Shown here one piece after another: positions 8,349 to 20,800 of a stretch of DNA of 64,000 nt. Source of the DNA: an uncultured Aquimonas sp. GTDB lineage: Bacteria; Pseudomonadota; Gammaproteobacteria; Xanthomonadales; Xanthomonadaceae. The position numbers and the translations under genes were made by a program. The notes below the pieces were generated by a model that searched no databases, was not told the DNA's origin, and saw nothing but the letters and a program-made list of their open reading frames with translations. The stretch lies in the NCBI RefSeq assembly GCF_937888285.1, contig NZ_CALART010000011.1, forward strand, positions 248,001-312,000, read 5' to 3'. Every line of letters begins with the position of its first letter. The first letter of the stretch is position 1.

Positions 8349-8846
8349 TCAGTTTTCGCTCAAGAACTTCTTTGCAACTGGCGTAGTCCTGAATTCATCT
8401 GGGTCAATCAGCTCATCAATCTTGAACTCTAGGCAGCAATCATCGACAACACATTCGGTACGCAGCTGCTCGTACGCTCGAACAGCATCCCTCCGAAGAC
8501 TGCACCAGATTCTCCCCTCGACGACTTCGCTGCGGCCCCATGCATTGACACGGTTTTCTCCCATTAAAACGAGAAGTCTGTGGGAGAAATCTTCCAGCGC
8601 ATCGATTCCCTCCTCACCCAACGATTCATCCAGTAGTGCCCCCCTGTAGGTTACAAATATGCACGCAACCCCTAGCAGGTAGTTCTCCATTCCGCAAGCC
8701 CCATCAATTCCCTCGAAGAAAGCTGGAATGGACTTCGAGGCAGCTCGCTCTGCAATAACAACCTGAAGATCGCCTTCTGACGCGAAGAACCGCAGTGCCT
8801 GGAGGGCTATTCTTGATCCATCATTATGGTTTCGGGATACCATCAT
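8349..8846 (-). CDS. Putative immunity protein of the giant Rhs toxin
   Basis: A 165-residue soluble protein of unrecognised family. Its ATG (8846-8844) overlaps the TGA of the giant rhs gene (8845-8843) in an ATGA arrangement, so it is translationally coupled to the toxin tail. A second ATG follows at once. There is no signal peptide. The region is AT-rich compared with the Rhs core, as is the toxin tail, indicating that tail and immunity gene travel together. The assignment is by position; no immunity family motif was identified. Confidence 0.65.
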   Translation of the reverse strand: MMVSRNHNDGSRIALQALRFFASEGDLQVVIAERAASKSIPAFFEGIDGACGMENYLLGVACIFVTYRGALLDESLGEEGIDALEDFSHRLLVLMGENRVNAWGRSEVVEGRIWCSLRRDAVRAYEQLRTECVVDDCCLEFKIDELIDPDEFRTTPVAKKFLSEN

Positions 8847-11800
8847 CGTGGCCCACCGCGCCAGCTGTAGACATGAAAGCTAAATGGCGCATCATCAAAG
8901 GTTGTCAGCTCATTGCCTCTACCCGTAATGTGTCCAGTTGGAGTCGTTCCTATGTCCATGCGGAATAGCATTCGCTCGTTCCCCATCACTACACCAACCC
9001 CTCCTAGCGATCCAGTCTTTCCACCGGGCGCACCCAACCCTATCCTTACAGGTTTGCCGTTTATTTTGCGACCGCCTGCGTTAACGAGACTCGGCAGTTG
9101 TGGGATCAATACTGGCAGATAGATGACGTATGCGGTCATCCTTCTACCCTTCGTATAATCAGCGACATATCCCGCCAGCCAATTGGGACTGCCAATTCCG
9201 AAGGCACGTGCTCCCCCTGCAACAAACGTCTGCGCCGCGTCGGCAAAATTCACCCTCGGCGGGAAGGTTCTGGGAACGCTTGCGGAGAGGTCCCCTTCGA
9301 ACATTAGGAGCAGCTGCCGCAGGCCCATCACCAAATCTACCGCAGAGTTCACTCGACCATAGAGTCTCAAGGCCGAGTCGACTCGCCCAATAACCTGCAA
9401 GATCCCTTGGATGTTCGATACTGCGGACTGTTCCGCGAGCGAGACATACCCACTAGGATCCGAGAAGTTAGGTGCACTTGAGTGTGCATAAAGGTACTTA
9501 TTCAGCGACATCGGATCGCTGCCAAACCCCGCAAACGCATCCTGCTGCGTAAACCGCCCCACCCGCGGATCCATCCAGCGCGCGCGCAGGTAGTAGAAGC
9601 CGACGTTCGGGTCAAAGGCCTCGCCGCGGTACAGGTGCTCGATCGCGGTGCTGCCGCTGCGCCCGATCTCGTTGCCGAAGGCGTCGTAGTCGATCTGGTC
9701 GATCACGCTGCCGCTGGCGTCTGTCGCCGCGCGGGTGGAGCCGAAGCCGTCGGTCTGCAGCCAGACGGTACTGGGTGCGCCGCTGGCGTCGAAGCGGGTC
9801 TGGCTCAGCAGCTCGTCGCCGAAGCTGAAGACGGCGCTGACGTGGCGCGGGCCGGCGTTCTGGCTGCGCCAGTGCTCCAGTGACTGCGCGTACTCGAAGC
9901 TCGGGTCCTGCAGGATCCAGGTCGTCTCGCTGTCGGCGCCTTGGGTGCGTGTGCTGCGCACCCGCAGCCCATCCGCGTTGTAGACATACGCATTCACCTC
10001 ACCCGCGCTGCGCGCCTCGCGCATGCGGCCGGCGTCGTTGTAGACGTACTCGGTGGTTCCGGTCGGGGTGCCGTGACTGAGCAGGTTGCCGGCAGGGTCG
10101 TAGGCGTAGTCGGCGATGTCGGCGCCGCGCTCGCTCTGCAGGCGGTCGTTGCTGTCGTAGACGTAGTCGATGACTTCGGCCGCCGCACCTGCTTCGCTGA
10201 CGCTCTGGCGCAGGCGGTTGCCGACGCGGTCGTAGCTCCAGCTCGCTTGACGATCCTGCAGGTCGATGCGGTGATCGATGCGCTCGGCGACCAGACGCTT
10301 CACCGCGTCGTAGTCGTACTGCACCGTGCGCACCAGGCCGGTCGCGTCGGACTCGCTGATCTGGGTGCGTAGGCCGTCGGCATCGACCTGGTAACCCATG
10401 CCCATCAGCAGGGCGCCGAGTGCGCTGCGCTTGACCAGGCCGCGCAGGCGGTGGCGGCTGTCGAAGGCGTACTCGGTGCGGGTGCCGTCGCCGCCTTCCA
10501 TGGTGCTGCGACGGCCGGCGGCGTCGTAGCTGTAACGCGTCAGCGCGGGCGCTTCGCCCTGCACGCGGCGCTCGACTTCGATCAGGCGGTTGCGGGCGTC
10601 GTAGCGATAGAGCAGCGTCTGGCTGGGGCTGCGGCGCTCCAGCAGGTTGCCGACTGCGTCATGGCGGTAGTCGATCACCCCGCCGTCGGCGTCCTGCAGG
10701 CGCAGCAGGCGGCCGCGGGCGTCGAACTCGCTGCGGCTGGTGCCGCGCTCGTCGACGGCCTCGATGCGCTCACCGGCGGCGTTGTAGACGAAGCTGTGAT
10801 CGGCATCGCTCGGGTAGTCGATGGTCTGCAGCCGGCCCGCGGCATCGTAGGTGTAGCGGGTCACGCGACCGCGGAAGTCGGTGTGCTCGATCAGCTCGCC
10901 GGCAGCGTTGTAGCGCTTCTCCTCGCGCTCGCCGCCCGGCAGGATGCGCGCGGTTTCGCGACCCATCTCGTCGAATTCCCAGCGGGTCTCGCGGCCCTCG
11001 GCGTCGGTCTGGCGGATCTTGTTGCCGACTTCGTCATAGGCATAGCGGGTGGTGAGCGTGCCGGCATCCGGACTGCTTCCGTTGACCAAGGCCGGGTTGG
11101 CGCCGGTGGCCGGGTTGGGCAGCACGACCAGAATCAGTCGGCCCAGGCCGTCGTAGCCGAAGCGCGTGCTGCGACCGCTGGCGTCGATCTCGGCGGTCTT
11201 GCGGCCGACCGCGTCGTACTCGGTGCGGACGATGGCGTTCGGCTCGCCCGACACCGCAGGGGCCTCGGTGCTGAGCAGGCGGCCGGCGGCGTCGTAGGTG
11301 TAGCGCGTCACCGCGCCCAGCGGGTCGGTCTCACGGATCTTGCGGCCGGCGAGGTCGTACTCGACCACGATCTCGGCCACCTGGCCGTCCACCGCCGGCA
11401 ACAGGGTGCGCACCATGCGCCCGGCCGCGTCGTAGCGGTACTCGGTGGTGTGGCCGTTCTCGTCGGTGTCGGCGATCAGCTGGCCGGCGTCGTCGTAGGC
11501 CTTGCGCGAGCGCGGGTTGTCGCTGTCATCTGCCGGCGTGGCGTCCGGATGGATGACCTCGATCAGACGATTGGCCTCGTCGTACACGTGCCGCGTGGTG
11601 CGGCCGCCGCGATCGGTGTGGGCGATGAGGTTGCCGTTGGGGTCGAAGCTGCTGGCCTCGCGGGTGCCGTCCGGGTAGTCCACGCGCGCCACGTTGCCGC
11701 GGTTGTCGTAGGTGGTCAGCGTGCAGCGGTTGAGCGGGTCGCAGCTCTCGATCGGCTTGCCGTTGGCATCGAACACCGTGGTGCTGATGCTGCCGTCGGG

Positions 11801-14800
11801 GTGCTCGGTGGCGATCACGTTGCCGTTGGCGTCCAGCGTGTAGCGGCTGACCAGGGTTTCCGTGCTGCCGTCGGCGCGCGTGCGGCTGCGGCGCTCTTCG
11901 AGGAGGCGGCCCTGGGCGTCATTGACGTAGGTGGTGCGGTGTCCGAGCGCATCGACTTCAGCGGTCTTGAAGCCGTTGGCGTCGTACTCGTAGCGGGTGG
12001 TCGCGCCGCTGGCATCGGTGATGCTTGTGAGCTCACCGCTGCTCGGGTCGTAGCCCATGCCGGTCACACCGCCGGTGGCGTCGGTCAGGCTGACCAGCGG
12101 CCCGGGATAGATCGGCACGCCCTGCACGAGGATGTTGCGGTAGGTCTGGCGCAGGCTGACCACGCCGAGCGGGTCGGTCAACGTCTGCAGCTGGTTGAAC
12201 TGGCCGAAGACGCTGCGCGTGACGCCGCCCAGCGGGTCGGTTTCAGTCAGCACGTTGCCGAGGCTGTCGTAGGTCCAGCGCCGCGTGCGGCCCAGCGCAT
12301 CGGTCTCGCTCAGCGTGTTGCCGATGTCGTCGTAGGTACGGGTGATGGTTTCGCCTGCGCCATTGGTCTCACTAATGATGTCGCCGCGCGTGTTGTAGAC
12401 GTAGACGGTGGTGCGACCATTGCGGTCGCGGCGCTGCTCTACACGGCCGTCGATGTCGCGGCTGAACTCGACGCGGTGGCCGTCGGCGTCGATCACCGCG
12501 ACCAGGCGACCGTCGGCGTCGTACTCGTTGCGGCTGACGCGCACGCCGCGCGGATCGATGATGTCACGCAGGTAGTGGCCCGACTGGTACTCGAAGCGGG
12601 TCAGGTTGTCCTCGGCGTCTTCGACGCTCGCCAGATCGCCCTCAGTGCTGTAGGCATAGCTGAGGTCGATGCCGCCGGGCCCGGTGATGCGGGTGATGCG
12701 GTCCTGCGCATCGCGGGTGAACTGCAGAGCGAAGCCGTTGGAGTGGGTGATGCCGCTGCGGTCGAAGGTGACGCGGTTGCCGCCCTCGCGCTCGAAGATC
12801 TCGCGCAGGCCAAAGCCCTGGTCGATGCGGTACTCGCGACCCTCGGGATCGATGTAGCGATAGTTGTTGGGGTCGGCGATCTGGCCGCCATCGGCGAGGT
12901 CGGCAATGCTGCCGTTGACCAGACGACCGCCTACGGGGGTGACCGTCTCCAAACGACCGCGGGCACCGTCGGTCGGCTCGAACGCGAAAGTGACGTCGAG
13001 GAACGGAATCGCCTGGTTGCAGGCCGGGCTGGCCTTGACCTTGAACTTCTCGACGCGGCCGTCGCCCAGCACGATGCTGACCACATTGCCCAGCGCCGAC
13101 TCGACGCAGTAGTTCGGGATCAGGCCGAGCGGGCCGGAGGGATAGGTGTTGAGGCTCCAGCCAAAGCCCGGAGTGCGCGATTCCTGCACGCGCACATTCT
13201 GGTAGTCAAGCGACCAGCCGTGGCCGAAGTCCTGACGCTTGTGGCGGACGCGGGTGTCGTAGGTGCGGGTCACACTGACCGGGATCCCAGCCACCGGCAC
13301 CGACACATCCTCGAAGCTGATCGAGAAGTGGCCGATCTTCATCTCGCCCTCGACCGACAGGGCGACCAGATCGGTGGCCCTGTTGCCGGACAGGTCTTCG
13401 GCCTGCAGCAGCAATGCGTACTGGCCGTTCTGCAGCAGAGTCGGATCGAGCGTGCCGATCTCGACATCGCTGAAGGTGTTGCTGCCGCTGGCGACGGGAA
13501 TGAATTCGCCCGGGCGCGCGCCGCGCTCCACCACTACCAGCGCCCAGCTGCGCAAGTTGTCGTCATTGACCGAAGCGCGCACCGGCAGGCGCTGGGTGAC
13601 CACCAGCAGATCTGCGTTCGCCGATTCGCTCGGGCTCAGGATGCTTACGGTCGGCGGCACGCTGCCGCCGGCATTGGCGACGCTCACCGTGGCGGTAGTC
13701 TGCACTGTGTCGTAGCCGTCGCTGACGGTCACCACCAGCGCGTAGTTACCGGGCTGACTGGGGGCGTTGATCGTGGTGCTGCCGTCCGGGTCGAGCGCCA
13801 CCGGCTGGCCATTCAAGGTCGCGCTGGCGGTGATCGCCGCCGCCGCGCCGCTGGTGCTGACACTGATCGTGATAGGCGCGCCGGCTTGCGCCGGATTCGG
13901 GCTGACGCTCACCTGCGCCTGCAGCGGCACGTCCGCCGCGGCCACGTCGATCGTCCAGCTCTGCTCGACCCAGGCCAGAGCGTCCTGCACGCGTACGCGC
14001 ACCGGCACGCTGCCGGCCGCGGCGGGCGTCCAGGTGATGCGGCCGTCCGCAGCGATCTGCATGCCCGCAGGGGCCTCCATGAGGCTGTAGATCAGCGCAT
14101 CACCATCGGCATCGCTGGCGAAGACGTTGTAGCGGTACTCGCGCCCTGACTTGCCCTGAGTGCCGGGCAGGCTGGTGATCACCGGGGTGGCGTTGTTGTT
14201 GGGCTGAACATCGACGCTGAAACTCTGGGTCGCCCAGCCGCCGCGGCCGTCGTCCACGCGCACAACAAACGCCTGGGCTCCAAGCTGCGCAACGCGAGGC
14301 GTCCAGGTCAGAGCCCCGCTCGTCGGGTCGATCTGCGCGCCGGCTGGGGAAGTGCTCAGCGAGAACAGCAGGCTGTCGCCATCAGGATCACTCGCCGTGG
14401 GCTGGTAGCTGTAGGTGATGCCGACCATCGCGCTGGTGACGGGGCTGCCGCTCAAGCCCGGCGGCTGGTTGCCCGGAACCACCTGCACCACCGGCAATTG
14501 GATGCGCTGCTGGCTGCTGCCGCCGCGACCATCGTTGGCTTCCAGCTCGATGAACTGGGCGCCGATGTCCTGCGCGGTGGGCGTGTAGCTCAGCACTTGC
14601 TGTGAGGCGTCGAACAGCAGGGCTGAGGGCGCTGCGTTCAGTGCCAACTGGACGGCATCGCCATCCGGATCCGAGACCTGCACCGCATAGGTCCAGGTCT
14701 CACCCACATAGGCGATGCCCTGCGGCACAGAGTCGAACGCCGGGGCGCGGTTGGGCGTGCTAGTGACCTGAATCTGGAAGCTCTGGGTAGTGCTCGCGCC

Positions 14801-17800
14801 GCGCTCATCGGTGACCCGCACTTCCACGCTCGCGGTGCCGATAGTGGTCGGTGTCCAGCGCGCATAGCCCGCAGCTGCATCAATGCTCAGGCCGACCGGG
14901 CCGCTGACCTGCGCATAGCTCAATGCGTGGCCCTCGGCGTCTTCGGCCTCGATCAGGTAGGACCAGGGCTCGCCAATGCTGGCCTGCAGGACCGGGGTAG
15001 AGGTGATGACCGGGGCTGTGTTGGGGGCGGTGGCGGGGCCGACGACCACGTTCCAGCTCTGCGCTCCGGCCCGTCCGGACAGACTGCTCACCGTGATCGT
15101 GAAGCGGAAGCTGCCGGTCTGGCTCCAGCCCGGTCGCCATTCAATTTCGCCACTGACCGGATCCAGACGGGCGCCGGCAGGCGCGGAGCTGAGGGTGTAG
15201 CTCAGGCTGTCGCCAACGTGACTTGTCACGGCCTGAGCATGGTAGCGGTAGAGCTCACCGGCAACGCCAACGGTGGGCGCGATGCTGGTGAAGCGCGGCG
15301 TATCGCGCCGCTCCAGAACACCTGCAGCCCACGCGCGTTGCGCTTCGAGACCACCGTAGTCGACGACGGCGATTTCAAACACGCGTGCCGATGCGCGGTT
15401 GTTGCGCGTTTCGCATTCCAGCTCGGTCGCGTCTGTCACCAGCTCAGCGTAGAACTCCTCTCGGCCCACCACATCAAGGCTGATGTCATCGAGCGTGACC
15501 GCCACGTTCGCACCGGGCGCGAGTGGCCCTTGCTCGACGCGGCCGAGCAGCGTTCCCGGCGCACTTGGGCTGCCGCGTCGGAACTCGACCGCAAAGCCGC
15601 GGCTGGCCAGCGTGCCTCGATTGGTGATGGTGCTGCGCAGCTGCAGGCCTGTGCCCTGTGGCACCGCCGACGGCGCCAGCAGGTGCAGGTCGGAAAGCAG
15701 GCCAGCATCACCGGTCGCCTCGGCCACTGCCAACAGCTGCATCGGCGCATGCGCGCGTCCGGCCTGCGCAGGCGGAATCAACAGCTGTGGGGTGACGCGA
15801 TCCGCCGCCCAGGCCTGCTGATGGAACACCCGCACCTGCGAGCGCCAGCGGCCACTCAGCGGACGGTAGCTGCGCAGGCCACCTGCGCCCGCGGCCAACA
15901 GGCGCGCATCGCCGTCGCCGCGCACGTCAAGCACACCCGGCACCATGTGATAGCTGGCGTTGTCGGTCCAACCGGCGTCTCTGGCCAGGAGGGCGCCACT
16001 GGCCCCGCTGAGTGCAGTCAGACCGTTGCTACTGAAGCCAAGGATCTCGATGGCGCCATCGCCGTTGAAGTCGCCCGCCACCGCCGCACGGAAGGACGTC
16101 CGTGGCCAAGCCGTACCGCCGGCGGTCCACCGGATCTGCCCGTCAGAGCCATACAGGGCGCCGCTGGAGGGCAGAAAGATCTCCTGCACGCCATCGCCGT
16201 CGAAGTCCGCCACCAGCGGCGTCGCGACCAGTCCTGCCTCAGTGCCCTCACGGCGCCAGACTTGAGTACCGTCGGCGCGCAGCAGAGACAGGCGCACGCC
16301 CGGACTGGTCTGCTCGCTGGCGACGATGCCCAAGCTGCCATCGGCCAGGGTGATGGGCGCGAACACGCTGTACATGACGTTGGTGGTGCTGCCGCTTGGC
16401 GTGGTCCACAGCAGCTGCCCGCTGTGGCTGCGCGCTTGGTGACGATGCAAGACCTCCATGCGGCCATCACCGTCCAGATCGATTGCCAGGGGTGTGCTCT
16501 GCGAAGAGGAGTACGTCGGGAACTGCCAAAGCAGGCGCCCGTCAGCATCGAAGACCGAGGGCCCGACCAGAATCTCGGCCTCACGGTCACCGTCCAGATC
16601 AGCCAGGCTGATCGAAACATGGCGCAGGGAGCCCGCGCCTACTGGAACCTCGCTGACCCAGCGCAGGCTGCCCTCGCCGTCCAGCGCGACCAGACGCGCC
16701 TGGGTGTCGACGAACAGGATGCTGACCTGGTCGTCACCCTTCAGATCGCCCATGGCCGGCGCGACGTACCAGTCAGGCACGCGGCCGTTGTAGCTCCAGC
16801 GGCGGGTCAGGGTTTCGTAGTCGAACGCGTGGATGCGCGCCGTTGTGACCTCGGTATCGCGCTGCGAGATGGCCACCACGGCCACGCCGTCTCGGTGGTC
16901 CAGGCGGCCGTCGCGGTTGCGGTCGACCAGAGGTCCAACCAGAGGCTGCGCAACCCGAGTGGCAAAGGCAGCGGTCTGCAGTGGAACCAGCGACAGGCTG
17001 GCCGCCTGCGGATCGATGGCAAGGCACTGCGCGTTGTACGCGCCGATCTCAGCACCGGGGCTGGACGCCGCGACCGCAGCGGCGGGCCATTGCACAACAC
17101 CCGTACCGGCATTGATGGTGGCGCCAGCCGGTAGGGCCAAGCCGCGCCAGACATGGGCTTCGAGAACATTGGGGTCACTGACGTTCGCATCGAACGAGTA
17201 GCTGACCCCCAACGGCGCCGTCACCGCCGCCGTGCCGGTAATGGTCGGAGCCACGTTGGGACGATCGCCCTGCAGGACGAACATCTGCAGGTCGTAGTTG
17301 CCGTACTGATCGCGCACGCGCAGCAATACTCGATGGACCTTACCGTAGAAGTCGCCAGGTATCGCCCATGCGACTGCGCCGTTGGCATCGATGCTCATGC
17401 CCTGAGGGCCAAGGAACACGTCGTACTGCAACGTAGCGGAAGGATCGGACTGTACCTGCGCGAGGTAGTCGTACTGGGTGCCTTGGATCGCTCTGAGCGG
17501 AGGCTCGGAGACGAAGCGCGGCGCAATGTACGTGCTGCCGACTTCGAGCTGGAACTGCTGGCGAACGGTAGCGCCGGCCAGGTCCCGCACTTCAATGTCG
17601 ACGGGGTGCGTGCCCGCCTGGGAGATCAACGGCACGAAGCTGGCGCGGCCGCTCAGGCGGTCGACGCTGAAGCCGATCGGCCCCTGCAGCAGCCGATGCT
17701 CGTGGGCATCGCCTCGATCGGGATCCTGCACTTCGATCTGGTACTGGTAGCGCCCGCCCACCGAGGCTGCCAGCAGTGGCTGCGAGACGATGCTCGGCGC

Positions 17801-20800
17801 TGCGTTGCTGTCGCGCAGCTGGATCGAGAAGCTCTGCTGATCGGACAGACCCGCTGGATCGGTTGCGCTGGCTCGCACCCAGCGCGCATCCACCGAGTTG
17901 TTGTCGGTCTTGCATTCCTCGACCGGCGTCGGGAACTCGATCCGTGCCTGCAGACGCTCCGGCTGTAGTGCGATCAGGTCAACTGCGAAGCTGAGCGCGT
18001 GCGTTGTATCGACCGCCAGCGCGGGCACCGGCTGGCGGGCCAGCTCCTGGCCATCGGCCAGCAGCACGAGCTCGCTGCCGAGTGCGGTCCCTGCACGGCC
18101 GCGATTGCCGACTAGCACCTGCACTTGGCCAGCCTGCTGAGCTACGAGGTCGGCCACAAACAGATCGGCCTGCGGTGTGGGCGGAACCTGCTCAAGAATT
18201 TCACGCACCTTCACGCTGATCAGCGCGTTGGTGAAGGACTGCGCCTGCAGCCCGCCCTGCCTCAATGCATTGAGATCCCAGGCGGCACCGCCGGTGGCGA
18301 GCGCCAGGTTGACGTAGTCGGCGATGGTGGTGCCATAGCCGCCCTGCGCACGTGCGCCAGAGCACACCGTATAGCCGCCTCGACCGTCCGCCTTGAATCC
18401 CACGCCAGCGGCGGCAAGACCCACGGCAACCGAGTTGTCGCCACAGCGCAGCTGCACATCAACCACAGCGTTCAGCGTTGCCCGCTCGGCGAGGAGCTCC
18501 GCCAGCAGCGAGTCGTAGGTGATCGTCGCGTCCGTGTTGTCCCGATCTTCGTCGGTGACCAGGATGATGTTTCTCGCGACCTCGGGCCTGAGCGCATATT
18601 GCTGCAGCACATAGCGGACCGCGCGCCAGCCGTCCTCGGTGCCGGACCCCGCGATTCGCAGGAGTGCTGCGGCAGCCTCGAAGCCGCGGATTGAGCCAAG
18701 GTTCGCTCCTTCGACAGGCAGCGGCCGAGGGACTGGGTCGTAGCCCAGTACGCCATAGCGGTTGATCGCTGCGCCCACGCCCACGCCATTGGTGGCGAGG
18801 TGCGCTTCCAGGGGCAGCCCCACGTCGGCAAGCCATGCATGTTCGCCCGACATTGAACCTGACTCGTCGACCACGAACACGACATCCGCGGCGGGTGGCG
18901 CGCTGTTGACCGATACCCCAGGGCGCAGGCAAAGCAGGTTCGGCTGCAGGTTCGGGCCGACCAGATCCTGCGTCGGCGCCCAGCCGATCAAGCCAGTGTT
19001 GGGATCGATCTGCATGTCCGCAGGGGCATGCTCGAGAACGTAGCGCAACGCATCGCCATCCGGATCGATCGCGTCGACGTCATAGCTGTAGCTGGCACCT
19101 TCATCGACGGCCGTGACCGGTTCACTCACAATCCGCGGCGGCTCGTTGTTGCTACCGACCACCTCGATGCGCACGATCGCCGGCGCAGAGTCCAGCTCGC
19201 CATCGTTGGCGACAAAGTCAAAACTGTCCTCACCGCGGAAGCCGGCCTGCGGGGTGTAGACCAGCGTCGCGCCACTGCCGCTCAGGCTGCCGTTGGCGGG
19301 CGCCTGCACCACGCGGAATTCGAGGGGGTCGTTGTCAGGGTCGTCGCCGGCCAGCGTGATCGGCAGGGCCACGCCGGTCGGCGTGCTCAGCTGCTGCGGC
19401 TGCGCGATCGGCGCATCGTTGCGCGGCGTCACCGTGATGCGCACGGTCGCCGGCGCCGAGTCGATCTCACCGTCGTTGACCACGAACTCGAGGCTGTCGA
19501 TGCCGTGGAAGTCGGGCGCCGGCTGGTAGACCAACGCAGGCGGGCTGCCCTGCAGGCTGCCGTGCAGCGGGCCACGCAAGACGCGGAAGCTGAGCACCGC
19601 ACCCTCGGGATCGCTGCCCTCAAGGGTGAGGGCAAGCGGCGTGTCTTCGGCGGTCTCGAGGTGCTGCGCTTGGGCGATCGGTGCGTCGTTGATCGGCGTG
19701 ACCAGAATCTCGATGCGCGCGGGCACGGACTCGTCAATGCCGTCAAACACAGTGAACTCGAACGCGTCTTCGCCATTGAAGTCGGCGTCGGGCACGTAGA
19801 TGAGATTGGGCGCTGCGCCTTCAAGGCGACCATGCGCAGGCGCGCTCGGCACACTGAAGCTGAGTGCCTGTCCATCAACATCACTGCCCTGCAGCTGCAG
19901 CGGCAAGGGCACGTTTTCCGGGGTAGTGAGGCGCTGCGGCTGGGCCACCGGCGGCGTGTTGTAGCACTGCCCCTCGCCCTTGTATTCGAAGCTCAGCCAA
20001 CCCTGGTCGGTCAGCTGGTAGTCGAGCAGGCGCACACGTATGAAGCGGTGCACGCGATAGTCGAAACGGCTGCCCTGACCGCGGCGTTCGCTCCAGGCCG
20101 GCAGCAGGATGTCTTGCTGCTTGAGTCTATCGAGCGCCTCGCGAACGGCGGCGGCATTCATCGAACCCGTCGCGCCCTGCGCGAAGTCGGCGATGTTCAG
20201 CACTTGATCTGCGCTGTTGTCCGGGTTGCGATAGGTGTAGCTGTCGCCCGGCGGCTGCAGGCTGTTGGCCAGCGTCGGCGCATCCGTGGCGCCACTCCAG
20301 CTCAGCCAGCTGAAGTTGCCCGGGCCGGTGCCACGAGGCAGCTGGTTGATCGTGGCGCCCACCGACAGCCCATCCAGCACCGCAGAAGGCAAGGTGATGG
20401 GATAAATCGCGCAGAAATCCTGCACCACCCGCACGTCGAAGTTCTGGTCGCTGCTGGCACCCTTGGGGTCGGCGGCGCGCAAGCCCATGGCGTGCAGGCC
20501 GAGCTGGGCCGCGTTCGGGGTCCAGGTCAGGCGGCCGGTGACTGGGTCGAAGGCGGTACCCACCGGCCCCAGGGTCTGGATGAGGGTGACCGGATCCTGG
20601 TCCGGATCGCGCGCGGCCGAGTCGTAGCGGTAGGGGCGTCCGACACGAGCGAAACGGGGCGGCTCGGTGATGAAGCGGGGTGGACGGTTGTCGCAGCTCG
20701 CATCGCGCAGATACGTGAGCTCGATCCAGGGCGTAGCCGACAGCCGGAAGTTGTTCAGGCGAACCCAGACGAAACGCTGCACCTGGAGCTGGCGGCGACT

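Noticed and set aside
10451..14149. A 1,232-codon plus-strand open frame opposite the giant rhs gene.
   Set aside because: Its Val/Ala/Gly-rich repetitive sequence is the reverse reading of YD repeats; no domain, start signal or ribosome-binding site supports it.
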